64,000 nucleotides of DNA from Novosphingobium sp. PhB165 (lineage in GTDB: Bacteria > Pseudomonadota > Alphaproteobacteria > Sphingomonadales > Sphingomonadaceae), in contig NZ_SLVB01000005.1 of the NCBI RefSeq assembly GCF_004341845.1, forward strand, positions 434,001-498,000, read 5' to 3'. Below, piece by piece: positions 9,188 through 17,892 of this stretch. The position numbers and the translations under genes are program-made. The notes beneath the pieces were generated by a model. That model was not told the origin of the DNA. It searched no databases and saw nothing but the letters and a program-made list of their open reading frames with translations. Positions within the stretch are counted from its first letter, which is position 1. Each line of letters opens with the position of its first letter.

Positions 9188-10258
9188 ATGCTTTATCTCA
9201 TCGCAGAGTGGTTCCACTTCGAGGGACTAGCCAACCTCTTCCGCTACCAGTCCTTCCGCTCGGGCGCGGCGCTGATGACGGCGCTGGGCATCGGCCTGCT
9301 GATCGGCCCGCGCTTCATCAACATGCTGCGCGTGCGTCAGGGCAAAGGCCAGCCGATCCGCGAGGACGGCCCGCAGAGCCACCTTGCCAAGCGCGGCACG
9401 CCGACCATGGGCGGCTTGATGATCCTGACCGCGCTGGTCAGCGCGATGATCCTGTTCATGGACATGTCGAACCCGTTCATCTGGGCCTGCTTGGCCGTGA
9501 CGGTCGGTTTCGGAATCATCGGTTTCCTCGACGATTACGATAAAGTCGCCAAACGCAGCACCGCCGGGCTTTCCAGCAAGCTGCGCCTTGGCCTTGAGTT
9601 CGTGGTGGCGGGCATTGCCGCCTACATCATCGTTCGCCAGCTCAATACCAACCTCTACGTGCCGTTCCTTTCGGGCCGGTACATTCCACTGGGGCCGTTC
9701 TACTACGTCTTCGCCGCTTTCGTGATCGTGGGCGCGGGCAACGCGGTGAATCTGACCGACGGGCTCGATGGCCTTGCGACCATGCCGGTGATCATCGCCG
9801 CTGGTACGTTCGCGATCATCTGCTACCTCGCCGGCCGCGTCGACTATGCGACCTACCTCGGCATTCCGCACGTGCCGGGTGCGGGCGAACTGGCGGTGTT
9901 CTGCGCGGGGATCATTGGCGCCTGCCTGGCCTTCCTGTGGTTCAATGCGCCGCCCGCCGCCGTGTTCATGGGCGATACCGGCAGCCTTGCACTTGGTGGC
10001 GCGCTCGGCGCCATTGCCGTTTCCGCGCATCATGAGATCGTGCTCGCCGTCGTCGGCGGGCTGTTCGTGCTGGAGGCCGTTTCGGTCATCATCCAGGTTG
10101 TCTGGTTCAAGCGCACCGGCCGCCGCGTGTTCCGCATGGCACCCATCCACCACCACTTCGAACAGAAGGGCTGGAAGGAATCGACCGTCGTCATCCGTTT
10201 CTGGATTATCTCGATCGTCCTTGCGGTGATCGGGCTGTCCACGCTCAAGCTGCGATAA
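9188..10258 (+). CDS. mraY: Phospho-MurNAc-pentapeptide transferase
   Basis: Integral membrane enzyme that transfers phospho-MurNAc-pentapeptide to undecaprenyl phosphate, forming lipid I. 356 residues with about ten hydrophobic segments. The Mg-binding DDYDK loop, NLTDGLDGLA and the catalytic histidine cluster IHHHFE near the C-terminus are all visible, together with PTMGGL early on. Length is normal for the family. It sits in the usual position between murF and murD, with the murD start 4 bases after the stop. Confidence 0.96.
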   Translation: MLYLIAEWFHFEGLANLFRYQSFRSGAALMTALGIGLLIGPRFINMLRVRQGKGQPIREDGPQSHLAKRGTPTMGGLMILTALVSAMILFMDMSNPFIWACLAVTVGFGIIGFLDDYDKVAKRSTAGLSSKLRLGLEFVVAGIAAYIIVRQLNTNLYVPFLSGRYIPLGPFYYVFAAFVIVGAGNAVNLTDGLDGLATMPVIIAAGTFAIICYLAGRVDYATYLGIPHVPGAGELAVFCAGIIGACLAFLWFNAPPAAVFMGDTGSLALGGALGAIAVSAHHEIVLAVVGGLFVLEAVSVIIQVVWFKRTGRRVFRMAPIHHHFEQKGWKESTVVIRFWIISIVLAVIGLSTLKLR

Positions 10259-10262
10259 GCGC

Positions 10263-11609
10263 GTGATCGTATCTCCCGCCTTCGCCGGAAAGCGTTATGC
10301 GGTCCTCGGCCTTGCCCGATCCGGCCTTGCCGTGGTCGAGACGCTGCTGGCCAGTGGCGCGCATGTCATGGCCTGGGACGCCCGCGACGAGCCGCGCCAG
10401 TTGATCGCCGGCCGCGCGGAGCTGGCCGATCCCGTCACGGCGGATCTTACCGGCTATGACGGGGTGATCGTTTCACCCGGCGTGCCGCTCAACACGCATC
10501 CCATCGCCGAAGCCGCGCGCCGCTACGGCGTGCCGGTGATCGGCGATATCGAATTGTTCGCGCTCGCCCGGGCCAGCCTGCCCGCGCACCGCGTGATCGG
10601 GATCACCGGCACCAACGGCAAGTCGACCACCACGTCGCTCGTCCAGCACCTGCTCAAGTCGGCGGGTGTCGATTCGCGCGTGGGCGGCAATATCGGCGTG
10701 CCCGTGCTTTCCGCCGATCCGCTGCCGGAGGGCGGGGTCTATGTGCTCGAACTGTCGAGCTACCAGATCGACCTGACGCGCAGCCTCGACTGCGATGTCG
10801 CCGCGCTGCTCAACATCACGCCCGACCATCTCGACCGTTACGAGAGCTTTGCCGCCTATGCTGCGGCCAAGGCGCGCCTCTTCGCGATGCAGGATGCGGA
10901 CCGCCCCGCCGTGTTCGGCACCGGCGATACCGAGACGGCGGACATTGCCGCAGTCGAGACCGCCCGCCGCGAACCCGGCCTCGTGCGTGAGGTGGACGGC
11001 CACGATATCACCGCGCTCCAGAAGAACTGGCCCTCGCTGCAAGGTCCGCACAACCTCCAGAATGCCGCCGTCGCCGTCGCCATTGTCGAGGCGCTGGGCA
11101 TTCCGGCCGCCAAATGGAAGCCGGCGCTGCGCAAGTTCCGGGGCCTGCCGCACCGCATGGAGCGCGTGGCCGAAGCGAACGGCGTGCTCTACATCAACGA
11201 TTCCAAGGCCACCAACCCGGCCTCTGCGGCGCCTGCGCTGGCGGCTTTCCCGCCCGACCCCAAGCCGCGCATCCACTGGATCCTGGGCGGCCTGCCCAAG
11301 GGCGACGACCTCGACGAGTGCGCGCCCTATTTCGGCAATATCGCCGCCGCCTATACCATCGGCGACGCCGGCCCGCGCTTTGCCGAGATCCTCGCGCCCT
11401 ACACGCGCGTCCACCGCAGCGAGATGATGGCCGAAGCCATCCGCGAAGCCATGGCTGAAGCCGTTCCCGGCGATGTCGTCATGCTTTCGCCCGCTTGCGC
11501 CAGCTTCGACCAGTTCCGCGATTACGAAGCGCGCGGGCTGGCCTTCCGCCAGATCGTCGAGGCCCTGCTGGAAATGCAGGGTACGGCGGCCGCAGGGGAG
11601 AAGCAGTAG
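10263..11609 (+). CDS. murD: UDP-MurNAc-L-alanine:D-glutamate ligase
   Basis: MurD adds D-glutamate to UDP-MurNAc-L-Ala. 448 residues: an N-terminal Rossmann-like domain (AVLGLARSGLAV), the ATP-binding GTNGKSTTTSLV, then the C-terminal ligase domain with LYINDSKATNPASA, where the lysine and asparagine belong to the family core. The start is a GTG only 4 bases after mraY, with no strong ribosome-binding sequence, which fits translational coupling. ftsW follows after a single base. Confidence 0.95.
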   Translation: MIVSPAFAGKRYAVLGLARSGLAVVETLLASGAHVMAWDARDEPRQLIAGRAELADPVTADLTGYDGVIVSPGVPLNTHPIAEAARRYGVPVIGDIELFALARASLPAHRVIGITGTNGKSTTTSLVQHLLKSAGVDSRVGGNIGVPVLSADPLPEGGVYVLELSSYQIDLTRSLDCDVAALLNITPDHLDRYESFAAYAAAKARLFAMQDADRPAVFGTGDTETADIAAVETARREPGLVREVDGHDITALQKNWPSLQGPHNLQNAAVAVAIVEALGIPAAKWKPALRKFRGLPHRMERVAEANGVLYINDSKATNPASAAPALAAFPPDPKPRIHWILGGLPKGDDLDECAPYFGNIAAAYTIGDAGPRFAEILAPYTRVHRSEMMAEAIREAMAEAVPGDVVMLSPACASFDQFRDYEARGLAFRQIVEALLEMQGTAAAGEKQ

Positions 11610-11610
11610 C

Positions 11611-12810
11611 ATGGCAACCATCGCGCCCGGGGCTGCTCCCGCCAATACCCGCTACAACCGCAACCGTCGCGGCCAGTTTGCGATCTGGTGGCAGGAGATC
11701 GACCGTACCGTTCTCGCGCTCGTGCTGATCCTGATGGGGATCGGCGCGGTGGCGGTTGCGGCGGGGTCCCCGGCCAGCGCGCGGCGCCTTTCGACGACGC
11801 AGGAACACTTGCCGTCGCTCTACTTCTTCTGGCTCCACTTGCGCTGGCAGTTCGTGGGGCTCTGCGCGATGTTCTGGGCTTCTAGCCTCTCGAAAGACAG
11901 CGCGCGGCGACTTGGCATCCTGATTGCCGGGCTCATGCTGTTCGGGCTGCTGCTGGTGCCGGTGGTGGGGTCCGAAGTGAACGGCGCCAAGCGCTGGCTG
12001 CACTTCGGCATCTCTATCCAGCCCTCGCAGTTCCTCGGCACCGGCTTTCCGATCCTGCTCGCATGGATCCTTTCGTGGCGCGCGCGCGATCCGAACATTC
12101 CGGTCGTGGCCATCTGCTTCTGCCTGATGGGCCTGCTGGGCGCGCTGCTGATGGCGCAGCCGGACTTCGGCTCGACCATGCTGTTTTCGGGCACGTTCTT
12201 CGTGATGATTCTGCTGGCGGGTATCCCGCTCAAGCGCATCGGCATGTTTTTCGGGATCGGCATCGTCGGCATCGTCGTGATGTATTTCACGTACGCCAAC
12301 GGCCGGAACCGCATCGATTCGTTCCTCTCGGGCGGCAATGCCTTCGATCAGGTGGACCTTGCCCAGCGTACACTGCTGAACGGTGGCTGGTTCGGGCAGG
12401 GCTTCTGGATGGGCATCCGCAAGATGGCGCTGCCCGAGGCGCACACCGACTATATCTTCTCGGTCATCGGCGAGGAATTCGGCCTGATCGCCTGCATGGT
12501 GATCGTGTGCCTCTACCTGACGTTACTGGTGCGGGTAATGCTGCGACTGGTGGATGAGGAAGACCTTTTCACCGTGCTCGCCGCCGCCGGTATCGCTTCC
12601 CAGTTCGGCGGGCAGGCGTTCATCAATATCCTCGTCAACCTGCAACTCTTCCCCTCGAAGGGCATGACCCTGCCGCTGATCAGCTACGGTGGCTCGTCGA
12701 CTGTCGCGATGTGCTTGACGGTCGGGCTTCTGCTGGCAATCACGCGGCGCAATCCCTTCATCAAGCGCGAGGGCTTCTCGCTGCGCGCCATCGGAGACAT
12801 TCCTTCATGA
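11611..12810 (+). CDS. ftsW: Septal peptidoglycan glycosyltransferase FtsW
   Basis: SEDS-family polymerase that builds septal glycan strands with FtsI. 399 residues with about ten membrane helices, the GSEVNGAKRW loop, the catalytic-region motif LAQPDFGS and the C-terminal PLISYGGSS signature. ATG 11611 immediately follows the murD stop. An earlier in-frame start inside murD is unlikely, because the protein from 11611 already carries the usual cytoplasmic N-terminus. The stop overlaps the murG ATG (ATGA). Confidence 0.95.
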   Translation: MATIAPGAAPANTRYNRNRRGQFAIWWQEIDRTVLALVLILMGIGAVAVAAGSPASARRLSTTQEHLPSLYFFWLHLRWQFVGLCAMFWASSLSKDSARRLGILIAGLMLFGLLLVPVVGSEVNGAKRWLHFGISIQPSQFLGTGFPILLAWILSWRARDPNIPVVAICFCLMGLLGALLMAQPDFGSTMLFSGTFFVMILLAGIPLKRIGMFFGIGIVGIVVMYFTYANGRNRIDSFLSGGNAFDQVDLAQRTLLNGGWFGQGFWMGIRKMALPEAHTDYIFSVIGEEFGLIACMVIVCLYLTLLVRVMLRLVDEEDLFTVLAAAGIASQFGGQAFINILVNLQLFPSKGMTLPLISYGGSSTVAMCLTVGLLLAITRRNPFIKREGFSLRAIGDIPS

Positions 12811-13991
12811 GTCTGGTCAGCCGCCACTACGTTCTCGCCGCGGGCGGGACGGGCGGACACCTCATCCCCGCCTTCGCGCTCGCTGCCGAGCTGGAGCGCC
12901 GGGGCCATCACGTCGCGCTCATCACCGATGAGCGCGGCGCCGCGATTCCGGGCAAGCCCGATTACCTGACCGCACATGTGCTGCCGCAGGGCCGTATCGC
13001 GGGGAAGAACCCGCTGAACTGGCTCAAGGGCCTGCTCGGTATCCTCGAAGGCAAGCGCATGGCGCTGCGCCTGTTCGAAAGCTTCCAGCCGACCGCCGTG
13101 ATCGGTTTCGGCGGCTATCCCGCACTGCCGACGATGCTGGCCGCGCGCTCGGCCCGCATTCCGACGATCCTGCATGAGCAGAACTCGGTGCTGGGGCGCG
13201 TAAACCGCTACTTTGCAGGCAAAGTGGATGCCATCGCCACGGCTTTCGAGCAGGTGGACCGGCTCGATCCCAAGCTGGCCACCAAGGTCACGCTGGTCGG
13301 CAATCCGGTCCGTGACGAGGTCCTTGCGCTGCGTGACAAGCCGTTCCCCGAATTCGGCGAGGACAGCCTGCTGCGCATTCTCGTCACCGGCGGCAGCCAG
13401 GGCGCGCGCGTGCTTTCCGAAGTGGTGCCCGATGGCCTTGCCATGCTGCCCCCGGCACTGCGCTCGCGCCTCCAAGTGATCCAGCAGTGCCGCGCCGAGG
13501 ACATCGAAGCCGTCCGCGCGCGTTACGCCGGCCACGGCATCCCGGCTGAACTGGCGACTTATTTCGAGGACATGGCCGAGCGTTTGGCTGGCGCGCACTT
13601 GTTCATCGGCCGCTCCGGCGCCTCGACGATTGCCGAGCTGACCGACGTGGGCCGCCCGGCGATCCTGATCCCGCTGCCCATCGCTACGGACGACCATCAG
13701 GCTGCCAACACGCGCGAGATCGTGGCCGCCGGTGGCGCCCGCGCGATCCGTCAGGAAAGCTTCACCGCGACTACGCTGGCCAAGCAGATTCAGGCCATGG
13801 CGCTTCATCCGGAAACGCTGGCCAATGCCGCGCATGCCTCATGGAACTGCGGTTATCCCAATGCCGCCAGCGACCTCGCCGATCTTGTAGAAAGCTTCGG
13901 CGCCAGCCCGATCATGGACGTAATTCGAATGGACAAGACCGTGCCCGCCAAGGGCGGCGAAGCCCTCGCGCGCAAGGGGACTGCCGCATGA
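12807..13991 (+). CDS. murG: Lipid II synthase MurG
   Basis: Peripheral membrane glycosyltransferase adding GlcNAc to lipid I to give lipid II. 394 residues, with the N-terminal glycine-rich loop AAGGTGGHLIPA, LHEQNSVLGRVN, and the C-terminal UDP-GlcNAc site GRSGASTIAEL. It overlaps ftsW and murC by 4 bases at each end. The C-terminal tail of about 30 residues past the conserved core is basic and variable. Confidence 0.95.
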   Translation: MSLVSRHYVLAAGGTGGHLIPAFALAAELERRGHHVALITDERGAAIPGKPDYLTAHVLPQGRIAGKNPLNWLKGLLGILEGKRMALRLFESFQPTAVIGFGGYPALPTMLAARSARIPTILHEQNSVLGRVNRYFAGKVDAIATAFEQVDRLDPKLATKVTLVGNPVRDEVLALRDKPFPEFGEDSLLRILVTGGSQGARVLSEVVPDGLAMLPPALRSRLQVIQQCRAEDIEAVRARYAGHGIPAELATYFEDMAERLAGAHLFIGRSGASTIAELTDVGRPAILIPLPIATDDHQAANTREIVAAGGARAIRQESFTATTLAKQIQAMALHPETLANAAHASWNCGYPNAASDLADLVESFGASPIMDVIRMDKTVPAKGGEALARKGTAA

Positions 13992-15409
13992 AGGGCGTCG
14001 GCACCGACATTGGCACGATCCACTTCGTCGGCATTGGCGGCATCGGCATGTCCGGCATTGCCGAAGTGATGCACAACCTTGGCTACGCGGTGCAGGGCTC
14101 CGACATTGCCGAAGGTTACGTGGTCGAAGGCCTGCGCAAGCGCGGCATCAAGGTCTCGATCGGCCACGCGGCGGAGAACGTCGAAGGCGCGGCCGTGGTC
14201 GTCACTTCGACCGCCGTGAAGCGTGAGAATCCGGAAGTCGTCTACGCGCTCGAACACCGCATCCCCGTGGTGCGGCGCGCCGAGATGCTGGCGGAACTGA
14301 TGCGCCTGAAGAACACCGTTGCGGTGGCCGGCACCCACGGGAAGACCACCACCACTTCGATGGTGGCTGCGCTTCTCGATGCAGGCGGGGTCGATCCCAC
14401 CGTCATCAACGGCGGCATCATCAATGCCTACGGGTCCAACGCCCGCCTTGGCGAGAGCGACTGGATGGTCGTGGAAGCCGACGAAAGCGACGGCTCGTTC
14501 CTGCGCCTCGACGGCACCATCGCCGTCGTTACCAACATCGATCCCGAGCATCTCGATCACTACGGCTCGTTCGACAAGGTGAAGGACTCCTTCGTCGAAT
14601 TCATCGAGAACGTGCCGTTCTACGGCTGCGCGCTGCTCTGCATCGATCACCCCGAAGTGCAGGCGGTGATCCCCAAGGTGCGTGACCGCCGCGTGGTGAC
14701 TTACGGCTTCTCCGCACAGGCGGACATTCGCGGTGAGAACGTGACGCCGGTTCCGGGCGGGAACCGTTTCGACGTGGCGCTGCGCCAGCGCGACGGCTCG
14801 TTCCGCCGGATCGAGGGCATCGAACTGCCGATGCCGGGCCGCCACAACGTCCAGAACGCACTTGCCGCCATCGGCGTCGCGGTGGAGATGGGCTGCTCGG
14901 ATGCCTGCATCCAGACCGGCTTCTCCAAGTTCGGCGGCGTGAAGCGCCGCTTCACTAAAGTCGGCGAGATCGCAGTCGACGGCGGTGCCGTCACCGTGAT
15001 CGACGATTACGGCCATCACCCGGTCGAGATCCGCGCCGTGCTCGCTGCTGCGCGCGAGGGCGTGAAGGGCCGCGTCATCGCCGTGGTGCAGCCGCATCGG
15101 TTCACCCGTCTGCGCGATCACATGGAAGACTTCGAAGGCGCGTTCAACGATGCCGACGTGGTCTATGCAGCCCCGGTCTACGCAGCGGGCGAACAGCCGA
15201 TCGAAGGCGTCGATTCCGATCACATGGTCTCCGGCATGAAGGCGCGCGGGCACCGTTCCGCGCAAGTCATCGCCGGGCCGGATGCGCTGGCGGATGTGCT
15301 GGCGACGTCGATCCAGCCGGGTGACATGGTCGTCTGCCTTGGTGCGGGCGATATCACCAAGTGGGCGGCTGGTCTGGCCGATGCCGTGGTCAAGCGGAGG
15401 GCTGCGTGA
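13988..15409 (+). CDS. murC: UDP-N-acetylmuramate:L-alanine ligase
   Basis: MurC begins the peptide stem by joining L-alanine to UDP-MurNAc. 473 residues, starting with the Rossmann segment HFVGIGGIGMSGIAE, the ATP loop AGTHGKTTTTSMV, then DDYGHHPVEI and VQPHRFTRL in the C-terminal domain, all MurC-specific. The start overlaps murG by 4 bases. Unlike the other junctions, a 103-base gap with a repeat hairpin separates it from murB. Confidence 0.96.
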   Translation: MKGVGTDIGTIHFVGIGGIGMSGIAEVMHNLGYAVQGSDIAEGYVVEGLRKRGIKVSIGHAAENVEGAAVVVTSTAVKRENPEVVYALEHRIPVVRRAEMLAELMRLKNTVAVAGTHGKTTTTSMVAALLDAGGVDPTVINGGIINAYGSNARLGESDWMVVEADESDGSFLRLDGTIAVVTNIDPEHLDHYGSFDKVKDSFVEFIENVPFYGCALLCIDHPEVQAVIPKVRDRRVVTYGFSAQADIRGENVTPVPGGNRFDVALRQRDGSFRRIEGIELPMPGRHNVQNALAAIGVAVEMGCSDACIQTGFSKFGGVKRRFTKVGEIAVDGGAVTVIDDYGHHPVEIRAVLAAAREGVKGRVIAVVQPHRFTRLRDHMEDFEGAFNDADVVYAAPVYAAGEQPIEGVDSDHMVSGMKARGHRSAQVIAGPDALADVLATSIQPGDMVVCLGAGDITKWAAGLADAVVKRRAA

Positions 15410-15437
15410 TCGGCCACCTCGCGCCTCGCCCATGTGC

Positions 15438-15510
15438 TTCGACAAGCTCAGCACGAGCGGCATTTCATGGTCTTCTGGTAACCCACTCCGCTCATCCTGA
15501 GCCTGTCGAA
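15438..15510. repeat. REP-type inverted repeat between murC and murB
   Basis: Two arms of about 24 bases: CTTCGACAAGCTCAGCACGA onwards at 15438-15461, and its imperfect reverse complement at 15487-15510, separated by about 25 bases. The same family recurs at 46988-47063. The right arm ends in GAAGG, which can act as the ribosome-binding sequence of murB. Confidence 0.85.
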
Positions 15511-15512
15511 GG

Positions 15513-16415
15513 ATGATGGACGTGGCGCAACCGCTCCTTCCTGAAACGCGGGGCAAGCTGACGGCAGACGCGCCGCTGGCCCCGCTCGTCTGGTTCAAGT
15601 CCGGCGGCGCGGCCGAGTGGCTGTTCGAGCCGAAGGATCTGGCCGACCTGCAGGCGTTCCTGCGTGAACTCGATCCCGCCGTTCCGGTCATGGCGCTGGG
15701 CCTTGGCTCCAACATGATCGTGCGCGACGGCGGCGTTCCCGGCGTCGTGATCCGCCTCGGCAAGCCTTTCGCCAAAGTGGCGAAAGTGGACGACGTGACG
15801 CTGGAATGCGGCGGCGGCGCCAGCGGCATCCTCGTCTCCTCGACCGCGCGCGACAGCGGCATTGCCGGCGTCGAATTCCTGCGCTCCATTCCCGGCACTG
15901 TCGGCGGCTTCGTGCGGATGAACGGCGGCGCCTATGGCGGTGAGGTCAAGGACGTGCTGGTCGATTGCGATGTCGTCCTGCGTTCCGGCGAACTGGTCAC
16001 GCTGGTCAATGCCGACCTTGGCTACACCTACCGCCATTCGGAACTGCCCGAGGGCGCGGTGGTCGTTTCCGCCCGCTTCAAGGGCCAGCCCGGCGAGCCA
16101 GAGGCGATCCAGGCCGAAATGGACCGCATTTCCGCCAGCCGCGAGGCCAGCCAGCCGCTGCGCAGCAAGACCGGCGGATCGACCTTCAAGAACCCCGAAG
16201 GCCACAAGGCCTGGGCTCTGGTGGACGAAGCCGGTTGCCGCGGCCTGACCATCGGCGGCGCGCAAGTGAGCGAGAAGCACACCAACTTCCTGCTCAACGT
16301 GGCCGACGCCACCAGTAGTGATATCGAGGCCCTGGGCGAGGAAGTGCGCCGCCGGGTCAAGGAAAAGTCGGGCGTCACGCTCGAATGGGAAATCCAGCGG
16401 GTGGGCCGGCCGTGA
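15513..16415 (+). CDS. murB: UDP-N-acetylenolpyruvoylglucosamine reductase
   Basis: FAD- and NADPH-dependent enzyme that completes UDP-MurNAc. 300 residues with the FAD-binding LGLGSNMIVRDGG, RSIPGTVGGFVRMNGGAYG and the catalytic region KTGGSTFKNPEGHKAW. The start is uncertain: ATG 15513, ATG 15516 and GTG 15522 are all in frame, and the GAAGGA at 15507-15512 (partly from the repeat arm) is best spaced for GTG 15522. The stop overlaps the next gene's GTG by 4 bases. Confidence 0.93.
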   Translation: MMDVAQPLLPETRGKLTADAPLAPLVWFKSGGAAEWLFEPKDLADLQAFLRELDPAVPVMALGLGSNMIVRDGGVPGVVIRLGKPFAKVAKVDDVTLECGGGASGILVSSTARDSGIAGVEFLRSIPGTVGGFVRMNGGAYGGEVKDVLVDCDVVLRSGELVTLVNADLGYTYRHSELPEGAVVVSARFKGQPGEPEAIQAEMDRISASREASQPLRSKTGGSTFKNPEGHKAWALVDEAGCRGLTIGGAQVSEKHTNFLLNVADATSSDIEALGEEVRRRVKEKSGVTLEWEIQRVGRP

Positions 16416-16930
16416 ATGGGTTTTTCGGAAAATTTCCGGGCGGAAAGCGCGAACTTGACCTGCAGGAGCAAGCGGTTCTCGATAATGTGCGCGACCATGG
16501 TTGCCAGTCGCAATTCGTGTTTGATCCTGATGGTGAAGCGCCTGATTTTACGTATTCGATCGGCTTCCCGGTGTCGGTCGGTCAGCCAGAGGTCATCGTA
16601 TATGGCCTTCGGCGTGATCTGATGCACTCTATGGTCAACGAGATGCGTCGGCAATGTGCCGATGGTCTTGTGCTTGGCGACGGGGTCGCTGTCAGCGGGT
16701 TGCTGGAAAGTTTCGAATGCGTCCTGCGCCATGTGACGGATCCTGTGGCGATCAAGGAGCATCTCGGTTGGGCCATCTGGTATCACCGCAGCCAGCATGG
16801 CGAAGCCGTTAAAGAAGCATATCAGATCGTTTGGCCCGGCGCGCAGCAAGGCCTTTTCCCATGGGATGATGGCTGCGACGATTACGTTATCTCCCAACAA
16901 CCTGCTCTTTACCAAACGAGTATTCATTGA
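16412..16930 (+). CDS. DUF4262 domain protein inserted in the dcw cluster
   Basis: A 172-residue soluble protein resembling the DUF4262 family, whose biochemical role is not known. The N-terminal half has the recurrent pattern with FTYSIGFPVSVGQPEVIVYGL, and the rest is mixed alpha/beta with several conserved-looking Trp and His. The GTG start overlaps the murB stop (GTGA) and its own TGA overlaps the ddl ATG by one base, so it is built into the coupled operon. Base composition is visibly less GC-rich than murB and ddl, with more T-rich codons. This suggests later acquisition. DUF4262 genes are not a standard part of dcw. Confidence 0.75.
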   Translation: MNGFFGKFPGGKRELDLQEQAVLDNVRDHGCQSQFVFDPDGEAPDFTYSIGFPVSVGQPEVIVYGLRRDLMHSMVNEMRRQCADGLVLGDGVAVSGLLESFECVLRHVTDPVAIKEHLGWAIWYHRSQHGEAVKEAYQIVWPGAQQGLFPWDDGCDDYVISQQPALYQTSIH

Positions 16931-17892
16931 TGTCCCTTCCCAAACTCCACGTCGCAGTCCTGATGGGCGGTTGGTCGAACGAGCGGCCGGTCTCGCTGAT
17001 GAGCGGCGAGGGCGTGGCCAAGGCGCTCGAGTCCAAGGGCTACAAGGTCACCCGCATCGACATGGACCGCGATGTCGCGCTGCGCCTTGCGGAAGCGAAG
17101 CCGGATGTCGTGTTCAACGCGCTCCACGGCGCGCCGGGCGAGGACGGCACGGTGCAGGGCATGATGGACCTGATGGGCCTCACCTACACCCATTCGGGCC
17201 TCGCCACGTCGGTGATCGCTATCGACAAGGAACTGACCAAGCAGGCGCTGGTCCCGCACGGCATCCCGATGCCCGGCGGCCGCATCGTCGAGAGCGCCGA
17301 GATTTTCGAGCGCGATCCGCTGCCGCGTCCCTATGTGCTGAAGCCGGTAAACGAAGGTTCGTCGGTCGGCGTCGCCATCGTCACGGCAGAGGGGAATTAC
17401 GGCAATCCCATCGGCCGCGACAGTGAGGGCCCCTGGCAACACTTCGACCGCCTGCTGGCCGAGCCCTATATTCGCGGCCTTGAACTGACCACCGCGGTGA
17501 TCGGCGACCGCGCGCTGCTGGTGACCGAACTGAGGCCCAAGTCGGGCTTCTACGACTTCGATTCCAAGTACACCGACGGTATGACCCAGCACATCTGCCC
17601 GGCCGAGATCCCTGACGAGATCACGGCGGCGTGCAAGGATCTGGCCCTGCGCGCGCACCAGTTGCTGGGCTGCAAGGGTACCAGTCGCTCGGATTTCCGC
17701 TGGGATGACACGCAGGGCGTCGAAGGGCTGTTCCTGCTGGAAGTGAACACCCAGCCGGGCATGACCCCGCTCAGCCTCGTGCCTGAACAGGCCCGCGCCT
17801 GCGGCATGGAATATCCCGATCTGGTCGAAGAGATCATCGCTGAAGCGCTCGAAGACGCGCGCGCCCGCAAGGCGGCCAAGGAGGGCGGATGA
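16930..17892 (+). CDS. ddl: D-alanine:D-alanine ligase
   Basis: ATP-grasp enzyme making D-Ala-D-Ala for MurF. 320 residues starting VAVLMGGWSNERPVS, with the ATP-grasp segments PYVLKPVNEGSSVGVAIV and SRSDFRWDD, and the metal-binding LEVNTQPGMTPLSLVPEQA near the C-terminus. ATG 16930 overlaps the preceding stop (TGATG); an in-frame TTG at 16927 is less likely. The stop overlaps the ftsQ ATG by 4 bases. Confidence 0.95.
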   Translation: MSLPKLHVAVLMGGWSNERPVSLMSGEGVAKALESKGYKVTRIDMDRDVALRLAEAKPDVVFNALHGAPGEDGTVQGMMDLMGLTYTHSGLATSVIAIDKELTKQALVPHGIPMPGGRIVESAEIFERDPLPRPYVLKPVNEGSSVGVAIVTAEGNYGNPIGRDSEGPWQHFDRLLAEPYIRGLELTTAVIGDRALLVTELRPKSGFYDFDSKYTDGMTQHICPAEIPDEITAACKDLALRAHQLLGCKGTSRSDFRWDDTQGVEGLFLLEVNTQPGMTPLSLVPEQARACGMEYPDLVEEIIAEALEDARARKAAKEGG

